DNA of 64,000 nt from Lachnospiraceae bacterium C1.1 (GCA_030434875.1 JAUISW010000001.1:1003501-1067500); one strand, 5' to 3'. Positions 9,338 to 18,599 are shown, counted from the stretch's first letter. Notes: generated by a model not told the origin, from the letters alone. Numbers and translations: made by a program.

Positions 9338-9369
9338 GATTCCTGTTTTTCCTCAGAAAAACGGGAATC
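9338..9369. other. 13-bp stem hairpin between glnN and gltB
   Basis: GATTCCTGTTTTT (9338-9350) pairs fully, with one T-G wobble, with AAAAACGGGAATC (9357-9369) around a CCTCAG loop. No T-run follows. Its 3' arm overlaps the start of the 103-bp repeat. Confidence 0.6.
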
Positions 9370-9462
9370 GTATTGGACCAGGCTTCACCGGAAGGTGAAG
9401 GCGTGTCCGGCGAAGCCGGATTCTTGTGGGTCTTTTCCTTGATTGACCCACAAGAAGTCATA
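9360..9462. repeat. 103-bp three-hairpin structured repeat, copy 1
   Basis: Differs by a single base from 57939-58041. It contains three consecutive hairpins: CTTCACC-GGAA-GGTGAAG, TCCGGC-GAA-GCCGGA, and a 10-bp stem CTTGTGGGTC/GACCCACAAG that is perfect in this copy. Placed between glnN and gltB, it would be in the RNA of either read-through or leader transcripts. It has no obvious terminal inverted repeats or coding capacity and could be a mobile REP-like element or a structured RNA. Confidence 0.75.
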
Positions 9463-9465
9463 TAT

Positions 9466-9497
9466 TTTCAGGGGCAGAGTATGCTTTGCTCCTGAAA
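9466..9497. other. 14-bp hairpin in the gltB leader
   Basis: TTTCAGGGGCAGAG pairs with CTTTGCTCCTGAAA around TATG, including two G-T wobbles. It ends about 25 bases before the gltB ribosome binding site and has no T-run, so it is not a simple terminator. Confidence 0.55.
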
Positions 9498-9537
9498 TTT
9501 GTAGGTTTTAATAAGAACAACCAGAGGAGAAATATAG

Positions 9538-12500
9538 ATGTTGGAAGAAAGATTTGCGCAGCAAAAAGGACTCTATGACCCGCAATTTGAACATGATGCC
9601 TGTGGTATCGGTGCTGTTGTGAATGTCAGAGGAATTAAAAGCCATGAAACAGTGTCGAATGCGCTCTCAATCGTTGAGAACCTAGAGCACAGAGCAGGTA
9701 AGGATGCATCGGGAAAAACAGGTGACGGAGTCGGCATACTTCTCCAGATCTCACATAAATTCTTTAAGAAAGAGGCTGAAAAATCCGGAATAACACTTAA
9801 AGATGAAAGAGACTACGGTATTGGTATGTTCTTTTTTCCACAAAATGAAAGAGACCGAAACCGTGCCAAGAAAATGTTTGAGATCATTACGGCAAAGGAA
9901 GGTATGAAATTCCTTGGCTGGAGAGAAGTTCCTGTAAAGACAGAGATCTTAGGCGAAACTGCAGCAGCATGTATGCCCTGTATAATCCAGGGATTTGTTG
10001 AGAGACCTGAAAATCTCAAAAGAGGAATTGAATTTGACCGCCGTTTATATGTGCTCAGACGACTTTTTGAGCAGACAAGTGAGGAAAGCACTTATGTTGC
10101 TTCCCTTTCTTCACGTACCATTGTTTATAAGGGTATGCTTCTCGTAGGCCAGCTTCGTGCTTTCTTTGGAGATCTTTGCAGTAAGGACTATGAATCGGCA
10201 ATAGCGCTTGTACACAGCAGATTTTCGACCAACACAACTCCCAGCTGGGAAAGAGCACATCCGAACAGACTTATTGTTCATAACGGTGAGATCAATACTA
10301 TAAAAGGTAATGCTGATAAAATGCTTGCCCGCGAGGAGGTTTTGAGCTCACCTTATCTTGAAAGTGAAATGGCTAAGATTCTTCCTGTAGTTGCTGTAAA
10401 GGGATCTGACAGTGCAATGTTCGACAACAGTCTGGAATTCTTGATGATGAATGGAATGCCGCTGCCGCTCGCTCTTATGATCACGATTCCGGAGCCGTGG
10501 ACAAATAATAAGGATATTGATGAGAAGCGCAGGGACTTTTATCAGTACTATGCAACGATGATGGAACCCTGGGATGGCCCTGCATCTATCCTTTTCTCTG
10601 ACGGTGATGTTATGGGAGCAGTTCTTGACAGAAACGGTTTAAGACCTTCCAGATATTATGTTACAAGCGATAATAATCTGATACTTTCCTCAGAAGTCGG
10701 AGTACTTGATATCCCTGAAGAAAAAATCGTACATAAAGACAGACTTCGTCCGGGAAAAATGCTCCTTGTTGATACCGTTAAGGGCAAAATCCTTTCTGAT
10801 GATGAAGTAAAAGATACCTATATAAACAGAAAGCCTTTCGGACAGTGGCTTGATAAAAATCTTGTAGAGCTCAGAAAGCTTAAGATACCTAATAAGAAGA
10901 CTGAAGAATACGACAGAGAGACAAGATTAAAGGTTGAAAAAGCCTTTGGTTATTCTTATGAAGATATAAAAGAGACTATCCTTCCTATGGCTATAAATGG
11001 TGCTGAGGGTATCGGTGCCATGGGTACTGATGTGCCATTGTCCGTACTTTCCAAGGATAAGTATCATTCACTTTTTGATTATTTCAAGCAGAGGTTTGCA
11101 CAGGTTACAAATCCTCCTATCGATTCGATCAGAGAGGAAGTTGTTACGGCAACAACTGTTTTCTTGGGATCTGCGGGAAATATCCTTGAAGAAAAGGAAG
11201 AAAACTGCCATCTTTTAAGAATAAATAATCCTATCCTTACAAATACTGACCTTTTAAAGATCAGATCAATGAAGGTTGAAGGTTTTGAAGTCGAGACAAT
11301 TCCGATCACTTATTACAAGAATACCTCGCTTGAAAAGGCTATTGATCACTTATTTGTTGAGGTTGACAGAGCCTATAAGGACGGAGCAAATATAATCGTA
11401 CTTTCTGACCGCGGTGTTGATGAGAACCATCTGGCAATCCCGGCACTTATGGCTGTTTCTGCTCTTCAGCAGTACCTTGTAAGAACTAAGAAAAGAACCC
11501 AGCTTTCGATAATCCTTGAAAGCGGAGAGCCGAAGACAGTTCATCATTTTGCTGCACTTCTTGGATATGGTGCATCTGCTATCTGCCCTTATCTTGTGCA
11601 GGAGAATATCAAGCAGCTTATAGAGGATGGGCTTCTTGATAAGGATTATTATGCAGCCGTTGATGATTATAATAATGCCGTTATCACAGGTATCGTAAAA
11701 ATTGCATCAAAGATGGGTATTTCAACCATTCAGTCTTATCAGGGTGCAAAGATATTTGAAGCAGTAGGTCTCAGCAAGGATCTTGTTGAAAGATATTTTG
11801 AAGGTACTGTAAGCCGTATAGGCGGAATCGGTCTTAAGGATATTGAAGCTATTATTGAAAAGCTTCATGATAAGGCATTTGATCCGCTTGGTCTTGATTC
11901 TGATGAAAGTCTTGATTCGAGAGGAAATCACAAGATGCGTTCAAAAGGCGAAGAGCATCTTTACAACCCTGAGACGATCCATCTCCTTCAGTTTGCCGCA
12001 AGAACAGGTGATTATAACCTTTTCAAGGAATTTACTGAAAAGGTTACCAAAGAAGACAGACCCTATGCCCTCAGAGGACTCCTTGAATTTAAAAAGCCTG
12101 AAAAGGGAATTTCAATTGATGAAGTAGAGTCAGTAGATTCAATCGTTAAACGTTTTAAGACAGGTGCCATGTCCTATGGATCAATTTCCAAGGAAGCACA
12201 TGAGACACTTGCGATCGCCATGAACTCTATACATGGTAAGAGTAATACCGGTGAAGGCGGAGAAGACGAGGAAAGACTTGCTGATAAAGAAAGATGCTCT
12301 GCTATTAAGCAGGTTGCATCAGGTCGTTTCGGAGTAACTTCGAGATACCTTGTTTCAGCAAAGGAAATCCAGATTAAAATGGCTCAGGGTGCGAAACCCG
12401 GAGAAGGAGGACATCTTCCGGGCAAAAAGGTATATCCCTGGATAGCTAAGACAAGAATGTCAACTCCCGGAGTATCACTTATTTCACCGCCGCCTCATCA

Positions 12501-14064
12501 TGATATTTATTCTATCGAGGATCTTGCAGAGCTTATTTATGACCTTAAAAACGCAAATAAAGATGCAAGGATAAGCGTAAAGCTTGTTTCGGAATCCGGT
12601 GTCGGAACCATTGCTTCAGGTGTTGCAAAGGCGGGAGCCCAGGTAATACTTATCTCCGGATATGATGGAGGAACAGGTGCCGCACCCGTAACTTCCATAC
12701 ATAACGCAGGAATGCCCTGGGAGATCGGACTTGCAGAGACACACCAGACTTTGATCAGAAACGGTCTCAGAAATAAGGTTATCATTGAAACAGACGGAAA
12801 ACTTCTTACTGGTCGTGATGTTGCGATCGCTGCAATGCTTGGTGCCGAGGAATTCGGATTTGCTACAGGACCGCTCGTAACACTTGGTTGTGTAATGATG
12901 AGAGTCTGCAACAAGGATACCTGCCCTGTAGGTGTTGCAACCCAGAATCCGGAGCTCAGAAAGCGTTTTGCAGGTAAGCCGGAATATGTTGTTAATTTTA
13001 TGCGCTTTATTGCACAGGAATTAAGAGAGTATATGGCAGAGCTCGGTATTAGGACAGTTGATGAACTTGTCGGCAGATCTGACCTTCTCGAGATGAGAAA
13101 GGATGTAAATAATGAAGTTGTCGGCAATGTTGATCTGAGACCTGTACTTGAAGCAGATAAAACCGTAATAAATTATGATAAAAAGGATGTATTTGACTTT
13201 AAGCTTAATGATACCGCAGATACAAAAGTTCTTTATGCAAAACTCAGTGATGATCTGAAAAAGGGAAAGAAAGCATCACTTGATGTTAAGGTAAAGAATA
13301 CCGATCGTGCTTTCGGAACACTTTTCGGTGCTGAGATCACAAGAAGCGGTAAAACATTTGAAGATGATTCCTATGTGATCAACTGTGATGGTGCCGGCGG
13401 ACAGTCATTTGGCGCATTTATACCTGCAGGACTTACCTTAAAACTTACAGGTGACAGTAATGATTACCTTGGAAAGGGTCTTTCCGGCGGAAAGATCATT
13501 GTAAAGCCTTCAGCAAATGCTAAATATGCAGCAGAGGACAATATCATCATCGGTAATGTAGCTCTTTATGGAGCAACCTCAGGTAAGGCATTTATAAACG
13601 GACTTGCCGGCGAAAGATTTGCCGTTAGAAATTCCGGTGCTGTTGCAGTAGTCGAAGGATGCGGAGATCACGGCTGTGAATACATGACAGGCGGCCGTGT
13701 TGCTATACTTGGAAAAACAGGAAAGAATTTCGCTGCAGGAATGAGCGGCGGCGTTGCTTACGTACTTGATGAAAGCCAGACTCTTTACAAGAGGGTAAAT
13801 AAAGCCATGGTCTCACTTGAACAGCTTTCTGATAAATATGATGTTCAGGAACTTAAGAACCTCATTGAAATGCATGTGGAAGAGACCGGTTCAGAAAAAG
13901 GAAAGAGGATCCTTGATAATTTTGCAGTCATGCTCCCTTATTTCAAGAAGATAATTCCTCATGATTATAAGAAGATGATGCAGACCCTTGCCAGAATGGA
14001 AGAAAAAGGTCTTTCCTACGAACAGGCAGAATTAGAGGCCTTCAGTAAGGTTACAAAGGAGTAA
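9538..14064 (+). CDS. gltB: glutamate synthase large (alpha) subunit
   Basis: 1508 residues, the usual GltB size. The N-terminal class II amidotransferase domain begins after a short propeptide at Cys22 (HDACGIG). The central domain, the FMN-binding synthase domain (about 830-1200, with GAKPGEGG and SGYDGGTGAAP) and the C-terminal GXGXG beta-helix (about 1280-1430) follow in order. The 3Fe-4S ligands are the three cysteines of CVMMRVCNKDTCPVG near residue 1120. It transfers glutamine amide nitrogen to 2-oxoglutarate, making two glutamates. GAGGAG lies 8-9 bases upstream of ATG 9538. gltD follows after 4 bases, so they are translationally coupled. Confidence 0.95.
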   Translation: MLEERFAQQKGLYDPQFEHDACGIGAVVNVRGIKSHETVSNALSIVENLEHRAGKDASGKTGDGVGILLQISHKFFKKEAEKSGITLKDERDYGIGMFFFPQNERDRNRAKKMFEIITAKEGMKFLGWREVPVKTEILGETAAACMPCIIQGFVERPENLKRGIEFDRRLYVLRRLFEQTSEESTYVASLSSRTIVYKGMLLVGQLRAFFGDLCSKDYESAIALVHSRFSTNTTPSWERAHPNRLIVHNGEINTIKGNADKMLAREEVLSSPYLESEMAKILPVVAVKGSDSAMFDNSLEFLMMNGMPLPLALMITIPEPWTNNKDIDEKRRDFYQYYATMMEPWDGPASILFSDGDVMGAVLDRNGLRPSRYYVTSDNNLILSSEVGVLDIPEEKIVHKDRLRPGKMLLVDTVKGKILSDDEVKDTYINRKPFGQWLDKNLVELRKLKIPNKKTEEYDRETRLKVEKAFGYSYEDIKETILPMAINGAEGIGAMGTDVPLSVLSKDKYHSLFDYFKQRFAQVTNPPIDSIREEVVTATTVFLGSAGNILEEKEENCHLLRINNPILTNTDLLKIRSMKVEGFEVETIPITYYKNTSLEKAIDHLFVEVDRAYKDGANIIVLSDRGVDENHLAIPALMAVSALQQYLVRTKKRTQLSIILESGEPKTVHHFAALLGYGASAICPYLVQENIKQLIEDGLLDKDYYAAVDDYNNAVITGIVKIASKMGISTIQSYQGAKIFEAVGLSKDLVERYFEGTVSRIGGIGLKDIEAIIEKLHDKAFDPLGLDSDESLDSRGNHKMRSKGEEHLYNPETIHLLQFAARTGDYNLFKEFTEKVTKEDRPYALRGLLEFKKPEKGISIDEVESVDSIVKRFKTGAMSYGSISKEAHETLAIAMNSIHGKSNTGEGGEDEERLADKERCSAIKQVASGRFGVTSRYLVSAKEIQIKMAQGAKPGEGGHLPGKKVYPWIAKTRMSTPGVSLISPPPHHDIYSIEDLAELIYDLKNANKDARISVKLVSESGVGTIASGVAKAGAQVILISGYDGGTGAAPVTSIHNAGMPWEIGLAETHQTLIRNGLRNKVIIETDGKLLTGRDVAIAAMLGAEEFGFATGPLVTLGCVMMRVCNKDTCPVGVATQNPELRKRFAGKPEYVVNFMRFIAQELREYMAELGIRTVDELVGRSDLLEMRKDVNNEVVGNVDLRPVLEADKTVINYDKKDVFDFKLNDTADTKVLYAKLSDDLKKGKKASLDVKVKNTDRAFGTLFGAEITRSGKTFEDDSYVINCDGAGGQSFGAFIPAGLTLKLTGDSNDYLGKGLSGGKIIVKPSANAKYAAEDNIIIGNVALYGATSGKAFINGLAGERFAVRNSGAVAVVEGCGDHGCEYMTGGRVAILGKTGKNFAAGMSGGVAYVLDESQTLYKRVNKAMVSLEQLSDKYDVQELKNLIEMHVEETGSEKGKRILDNFAVMLPYFKKIIPHDYKKMMQTLARMEEKGLSYEQAELEAFSKVTKE

Positions 14065-14068
14065 AGAG

Positions 14069-15553
14069 ATGGGAAAAGCAACAGGATTTTTAGAATATAA
14101 AAGACAGGATTCAAAAGCAGTTGAACCCTTGGAAAGAATAAAAAATTTTAATGAGTTTCACGTTATGCTTCCGCTGCAGGAGCAGTCAGAACAGGCTGCA
14201 AGATGCATGGAGTGCGGTGTCCCTTTCTGTCAGTATGGCGAAAGTATAAAAGGAATGACTTCCGGATGTCCTCTTCATAACCTTATTCCTGAATGGAATG
14301 ATATGGTTTACAGAGGCAATTATGAGCAGGCTTATTACAGATTAAAAAAGACCAGTAATTTTCCTGAGTTTACCAGCAGAGTCTGCCCGGCTCTTTGTGA
14401 AAAGGCATGTACCTGCGGTCTCAATGGAGACAGTGTTTCTGTAAAGGAAAACGAAAGAGCCATCATTGAATATGCCTATAAAAACGGATTGGCAGGAGCC
14501 AATCCTCCTGCCAACAGGACTAAAAAGAAAGTTGCAGTAATCGGTTCCGGTCCTGCAGGGCTTGCAGCAGCAGATGACCTTAACAGGCGTGGACATTCAG
14601 TTACCGTATTTGAAAAAAATGACGCGATCGGTGGCCTTTTAAGATATGGTATCCCGAATATGAAGCTTGAAAAATGGGTTATTGACAGGAAGACTTCTGT
14701 AATGGAAGAAGAAGGCGTTGAGTTTAAGACTTGTATGGAAGCAGGAAAGAATCTGAATGTTAAAAAGCTTATGAGTGATTTTGATGCGGTCGTAGTTGCT
14801 ACAGGTGCTTCAGAAGCAAGAGATATCAATGCTCCGGGACGTGACGCTGAAGGTATTTATTTTGCGGTTGATTTCCTGACAGATGCAACAAAGCAGTTAT
14901 ATCCGGGATCGGCAGTTCCTGCAAACAATCTTACGGCAAAAGGACTTGATGTCATCGTTATAGGTGGTGGTGATACCGGAAATGACTGTGTCGGTACTTC
15001 AATCAGACAGGGCGCTAAAAGTGTAAGACAGCTTGAGATGATGAGCGCTCCGCCGAAGGAGAGACGCGAAAATAACCCATGGCCTCAGTGGCCGCTCATC
15101 CTTAAGACTGATTACGGTCAGGAAGAGGCGATCGCGGTATTTGGCTCAGATCCGAGAATCTATGAGACAACAGTTAAGGAATTCAAAAAAGACAAAAAAG
15201 GAAAGCTTAAGTCAGTAGTACTTGTTTCCCTTGAGTCAAAGGTTGATAAGAAGAGTGGCAGAAGAATGATGGTTCCAGTAGAAGGAAGCGAAAAAGAGGT
15301 TCCCTGCCAGATGGTTTTGATAGCTGCAGGATTCCTTGGAACAAAAAAATATCTTTTTGATGCTTTTGGTTTTGAGGCAGATGCCAGAACCAATATCAAG
15401 GGCGTTAATAACAGTCATCTGAGTACACAGAAAAAGGTATTTACAGCAGGAGATGCACATACAGGACAGTCTCTTGTGGTTAAAGCAATTGCTGACGGAA
15501 AGAAATGTGCAATGGAGGTTGACTCATATTTAATGGGATACAGCAATCTCTGA
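14069..15553 (+). CDS. gltD: glutamate synthase small (beta) subunit
   Basis: 494 residues. The N-terminal cysteines CMECGVPFC and the later SGCPLHNLIPEWN and CEKACTCG bind the two 4Fe-4S clusters. The FAD site GSGPAGLAAADDLNRRG is at about 153-169 and the NADPH site IGGGDTGNDCVGTS is near 300. It oxidises NADPH and passes electrons to GltB. It starts with AAGGAG 10 bases upstream and directly follows gltB. A string of three hairpins separates it from the glnA-like gene. Confidence 0.95.
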   Translation: MGKATGFLEYKRQDSKAVEPLERIKNFNEFHVMLPLQEQSEQAARCMECGVPFCQYGESIKGMTSGCPLHNLIPEWNDMVYRGNYEQAYYRLKKTSNFPEFTSRVCPALCEKACTCGLNGDSVSVKENERAIIEYAYKNGLAGANPPANRTKKKVAVIGSGPAGLAAADDLNRRGHSVTVFEKNDAIGGLLRYGIPNMKLEKWVIDRKTSVMEEEGVEFKTCMEAGKNLNVKKLMSDFDAVVVATGASEARDINAPGRDAEGIYFAVDFLTDATKQLYPGSAVPANNLTAKGLDVIVIGGGDTGNDCVGTSIRQGAKSVRQLEMMSAPPKERRENNPWPQWPLILKTDYGQEEAIAVFGSDPRIYETTVKEFKKDKKGKLKSVVLVSLESKVDKKSGRRMMVPVEGSEKEVPCQMVLIAAGFLGTKKYLFDAFGFEADARTNIKGVNNSHLSTQKKVFTAGDAHTGQSLVVKAIADGKKCAMEVDSYLMGYSNL

Positions 15554-15556
15554 TTA

Positions 15557-15695
15557 TGTTATACTCGTTAACGGAATTAAATTCCGTTAACGGTATAACA
15601 TTTATGCGTCCGGGCGCAAGAAGAAGTCAGCCGCAGAGCGGCATGCGCCCGGCGCGGACTCATTAACAAAATGGCTGTGCATTTTGTTAATGAGT
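15557..15695. repeat. three consecutive strong hairpins between gltD and the glnA-like gene
   Basis: Hairpin 1 (15557-15600): TGTTATAC and CGTTAACGGAAT pair with ATTCCGTTAACG and GTATAACA around TAA, with one bulged T. Hairpin 2 (15610-15652): CCGGGCGCA pairs with TGCGCCCGG and encloses GCCGC-AGA-GCGGC. Hairpin 3 (15658-15695): a perfect 16-bp stem ACTCATTAACAAAATG with a GCTGTG loop. None has a T-run. They may be repeat elements, an mRNA processing or stability block, or targets of the downstream ANTAR protein. Confidence 0.65.
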
Positions 15696-15733
15696 ATATT
15701 ATTATTACATTAAATATGGGAGGTACGATAAAT

Positions 15734-17005
15734 ATGCCTGAAATGTCTGTCAGTGAAGTGATGGATTTTATTGAAGAAAATGATGTCAAGTTTATAAAGC
15801 TTGCATTTTGTGATTATTTTGGAAATCAGAAAAATATTTCTGTAATGCCTGATGAACTTACAAGGGTCATTAAGAACGGAAAGAAATTTGATTCCTTTAG
15901 AATAGCGGGTTATGATGATCCGCTTTCAAGGGATCTTTTCCTTAAGCCGGATCTTTCCACAATGTGTATTTTACCATGGAGACCCCAGGAGGGCAGGGTT
16001 ATCCGCTTTTATTGCGACATAATCACTGCAAACGGCGATCCCTGTCCTTTAGATCCAAGAATACTCTTAAAAGAGACTATAAAAGAATGTCAGGAATACA
16101 ATTTAAGACCGAGGATCGGACTTAACAGCGAATTCTATCTTTTCAGAACAGATGAAGACGGCAATCCGACTAATATACCCTGGGATAAGGGAGGTTATTG
16201 CGATATTCCGCCTCTTGACAGATCAGAGAATATCCGTCGTGAAATCTGTCTTACAATGGAAGAGATGGGTATCAGACCTGAAACCTCGCACCATGAGAAT
16301 GGTCCCGGACAAAATGAGATTGACTTTGAAGAGGATACCGCACTTAACAGCGCAGATAATTTTATAACCTATAAAAATGTTGTAAATGCCATTTCTGCAC
16401 GTAACGGTATTTTTGCTTCATTTGCACCGAAGCCTCTTTTGGATGAATCCGGAAACGGACTTCACGTTAAGCTCTCTTTATTTAAGGATGGAGATAATCT
16501 CTGGGATAAAGATGCCGCTATGGCAGAAAGCTTTACTGCAGGAGTACTTTCAAGAATGAGAGATATTACGGTATTTCTTAATACACAGACCGAGTCCTAT
16601 GACCGTTTTGGACTTGGGGAAGCTCCTAAATATATCACATGGTCGGTTCAGAATGGATCGAAGCTTTTGAGGATTCCTGAGGTAAACGGAAAGAAAGTTG
16701 GAATGATCTTACGATCACCTGATTCAGGGATCAATCCTTATCTTGCCTTCTCAGTTATATTAAAGGCCGGAATGGAAGGCATAAGACAGGGAGAAAAACT
16801 TCCTGAGGCAGTTGATGTCAGTAGTCCTTATATTTCGGAAGAAGAAAAGGACAATTATCAGCAGCTCCCGCTTTCACTTTTTGAAGCAAAAGAATCGGCA
16901 AAAAACAGTAAATTTATTTTTAATGATGACAAACTTAAAGCAATCGCCGGGAAATTATTAGATATTTTACCGCATGAGAAGGGAGAGGGAATAAGGATTG
17001 GTTAA
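15734..17005 (+). CDS. divergent type I glutamine synthetase-like protein
   Basis: 423 residues with the GSI fold: beta-grasp N-terminus, then SEFYLF, SHHENGPGQNEIDF, GNGLHVKLSL, GEAPKYITWSVQNGSKLLRIP and SPDSGINPYLAFS. Against bacterial GlnA, the N-terminal GSSI loop is replaced (FDSFRIAGYD). The arginine of NRS...RIP is Gly (QNGS), and the glutamate of IEVR is Ile (ILRS); both contact ATP or metal in GSI. The glutamate flap residue (GEAP) and the later arginines remain. It may be a GS paralogue with a different substrate, or a regulatory pseudo-GS. ATG 15734 has GGGAGG 10 bases upstream; the frame is open to 15671, but that part is hairpin 3. It overlaps the ANTAR gene by 8 bases. Confidence 0.8.
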   Translation: MPEMSVSEVMDFIEENDVKFIKLAFCDYFGNQKNISVMPDELTRVIKNGKKFDSFRIAGYDDPLSRDLFLKPDLSTMCILPWRPQEGRVIRFYCDIITANGDPCPLDPRILLKETIKECQEYNLRPRIGLNSEFYLFRTDEDGNPTNIPWDKGGYCDIPPLDRSENIRREICLTMEEMGIRPETSHHENGPGQNEIDFEEDTALNSADNFITYKNVVNAISARNGIFASFAPKPLLDESGNGLHVKLSLFKDGDNLWDKDAAMAESFTAGVLSRMRDITVFLNTQTESYDRFGLGEAPKYITWSVQNGSKLLRIPEVNGKKVGMILRSPDSGINPYLAFSVILKAGMEGIRQGEKLPEAVDVSSPYISEEEKDNYQQLPLSLFEAKESAKNSKFIFNDDKLKAIAGKLLDILPHEKGEGIRIG

Positions 17006-17579
17006 TGCTCTGGTAAAAAGAGCAATTCTGATCTGCGATTCTCCCAAGATTTCTGAGACATACAGGGACATCCTCAGCAGACTAAAGGTAGAAAAAATTA
17101 GGCTTTGTTCAAGCGGAAGTGAAGCTAACAGCCGTATTATGGATGAGGAATTTGATATAGCAGTTATAAATGCACCCCTAAGGGCAGAATCAGCAGAGGA
17201 AATTGCTGTACATATAGCAGAAAAAAATCTGTGTCAGGTTTTGCTTATGGTAAAAGCTGAGTACCTTGAAGAAGTAAATTTACACACGAGGGACTATGGG
17301 ATTATATCTATAGGCAAGCCGATAAATATGAGGGACTTTGAAAAAGCGTTGGAATATGTATATATTTTTCAGCGCAGGATCAGCTTGATAAAAAATGAAA
17401 ACAAAAAGCTGCAGAAAAAAATAAACGAAATGAAAATTATAAATCAGGCAAAAATACTTCTTGTTGAAAAGGAGGGTCTGACAGAAGAAGAAGCGCATAA
17501 AAAGATTGAAAGAACGGCAATGAATGACCGTGTCAGCAGAATAATGGTAGCAAAGGAAATCATATATCGTTACGAATAA
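16998..17579 (+). CDS. ANTAR-domain RNA-binding response regulator (NitR-like)
   Basis: 193 residues. Residues 1-125 form a receiver-like domain without a clear phospho-acceptor set (IAVINAPL at the usual Asp position). A coiled coil (KNENKKLQKKINEMK) leads into the C-terminal ANTAR three-helix bundle, LLVEKEGLTEEEAHKKIER then AMNDRVSRIMVAKEII. ANTAR proteins bind paired hexaloop hairpins in leaders and prevent transcription termination. NitR, linked to glnA and glutamate synthase genes in clostridia, is the closest functional precedent by context. The TTG start is supported by GAGAGGGA about 7 bases upstream and by the 8-base overlap with the glnA-like gene. Likely targets are the leaders in this cluster. 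Confidence 0.8.
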   Translation: MVNALVKRAILICDSPKISETYRDILSRLKVEKIRLCSSGSEANSRIMDEEFDIAVINAPLRAESAEEIAVHIAEKNLCQVLLMVKAEYLEEVNLHTRDYGIISIGKPINMRDFEKALEYVYIFQRRISLIKNENKKLQKKINEMKIINQAKILLVEKEGLTEEEAHKKIERTAMNDRVSRIMVAKEIIYRYE

Positions 17580-17585
17580 CGAAAT

Positions 17586-17634
17586 AAAATGGCTGTCTAT
17601 TTTGAGCGTACTCGTTGAAAGACAGCCATTTTTG
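17586..17634 (+). terminator. intrinsic terminator of the nitrogen cluster
   Basis: AAAATGGCTGTCT (17586-17598) pairs with AGACAGCCATTTT (17620 on) and ends in Ts. Confidence 0.8.
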
Positions 17635-17696
17635 CTGTAACATTAACCTGGTCGGATTTTATGTTCGATAATATATGAGCAGGAAGTTATGTTGTT

Positions 17697-18563
17697 ATGA
17701 AAGAAATTAAGAATCGTCACATGCTGGCAATTTTGCTGGTCATAGGAGAAGCTTTGGGATTTGCACTGATGAGCTTTTTTGTAAGGATGTCGGGAGACCT
17801 TCCGACTATGCAGAAGGCTTTTTTCAGGAATGCTGTTGCAGCAGTTATTGCTTTTGTTACCCTTGCAAGATCAGAAGAGGGCTTTAAGTTAAGAACAAAA
17901 GCCTACAAGGAACTCTTTTTTAGAAGCCTTTTCGGAACCACAGGTTTGATCATGAACTTCTGGGCTATTGACCACCTTGTGATAGCAGATGCCAATATCT
18001 TAAATAAGATGTCACCATTTTTTGCGATCATTATGTCGATATTTATATTAAAAGAATTACCTAATCATTTTGAGACGATCATGGTAATAATTGCTTTTAT
18101 AGGAGTTCTTTTTATAGTACAGCCCACAGCCGGAATCGCAAGTCTGCCGGCACTTGTAGGGCTTACAAGTGGCTTTCTTGCGGGAACTGCTTATACATTT
18201 GTAAGAAAGCTTGGAATAATGGGTGAACGAGGGCCTGTTATAGTGTTCTGTTTTTCGGCATTTTCGGTTTTAGTCACATTACCTAACCTGATATTTAATT
18301 ATAAAGCAATGGAGCCAAAACAGTTATTGTTCCTTATCCTTGCAGGTACATCAGCTGCTGCGGCACAGTTTTGCATTACCAAGGCATATAGCCTTGCACC
18401 TGCAAAAGAAATATCGGTATTTGACTATACACAGGTTCTCTTTGCTGCATTGATCGGGATATGTTTTCTTGGTGAGATCCCCAATTTTTACAGTATCATC
18501 GGTTATATAATCATTATTGCTGCATCTGTTATAAAATGGAGATACAACTGCCGAGAAGATTGA
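17697..18563 (+). CDS. EamA/DMT-family transporter
   Basis: 288 residues with about ten membrane segments arranged as two EamA repeats (about 10-140 and 150-285). Typical features are GEALGFALMSFFVR in the first helix, ILNKMSPFFAIIMSIFILKE at the end of repeat one and FDYTQVLFAALIGICFLGE near the end of repeat two. Members move metabolites or amino acids across the membrane; the substrate is not predictable here. AGGAAG is 10 bases upstream of ATG 17697. A promoter for the next gene overlaps its stop codon. Confidence 0.8.
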   Translation: MKEIKNRHMLAILLVIGEALGFALMSFFVRMSGDLPTMQKAFFRNAVAAVIAFVTLARSEEGFKLRTKAYKELFFRSLFGTTGLIMNFWAIDHLVIADANILNKMSPFFAIIMSIFILKELPNHFETIMVIIAFIGVLFIVQPTAGIASLPALVGLTSGFLAGTAYTFVRKLGIMGERGPVIVFCFSAFSVLVTLPNLIFNYKAMEPKQLLFLILAGTSAAAAQFCITKAYSLAPAKEISVFDYTQVLFAALIGICFLGEIPNFYSIIGYIIIIAASVIKWRYNCRED

Positions 18564-18588
18564 CCGTTAAAGGATTCTGTGATAAAAT
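18560..18588 (+). promoter_or_regulatory. promoter overlapping the end of the DMT transporter gene
   Basis: TTGACC (18560-18565), a 17-base spacer and TAAAAT (18583-18588). The transcript would start just before the hairpin at 18600. Confidence 0.6.
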
Positions 18589-18599
18589 TGTTTTTAATT

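Noticed and set aside
12537..13127. 196-codon antisense frame within gltB
   Set aside because: A shadow of the conserved FMN domain codons; no independent signal.
15671..15733. Earlier start for the glnA-like gene
   Set aside because: The added codons lie in a 16-bp hairpin; ATG 15734 has GGGAGG upstream and begins where homology begins.
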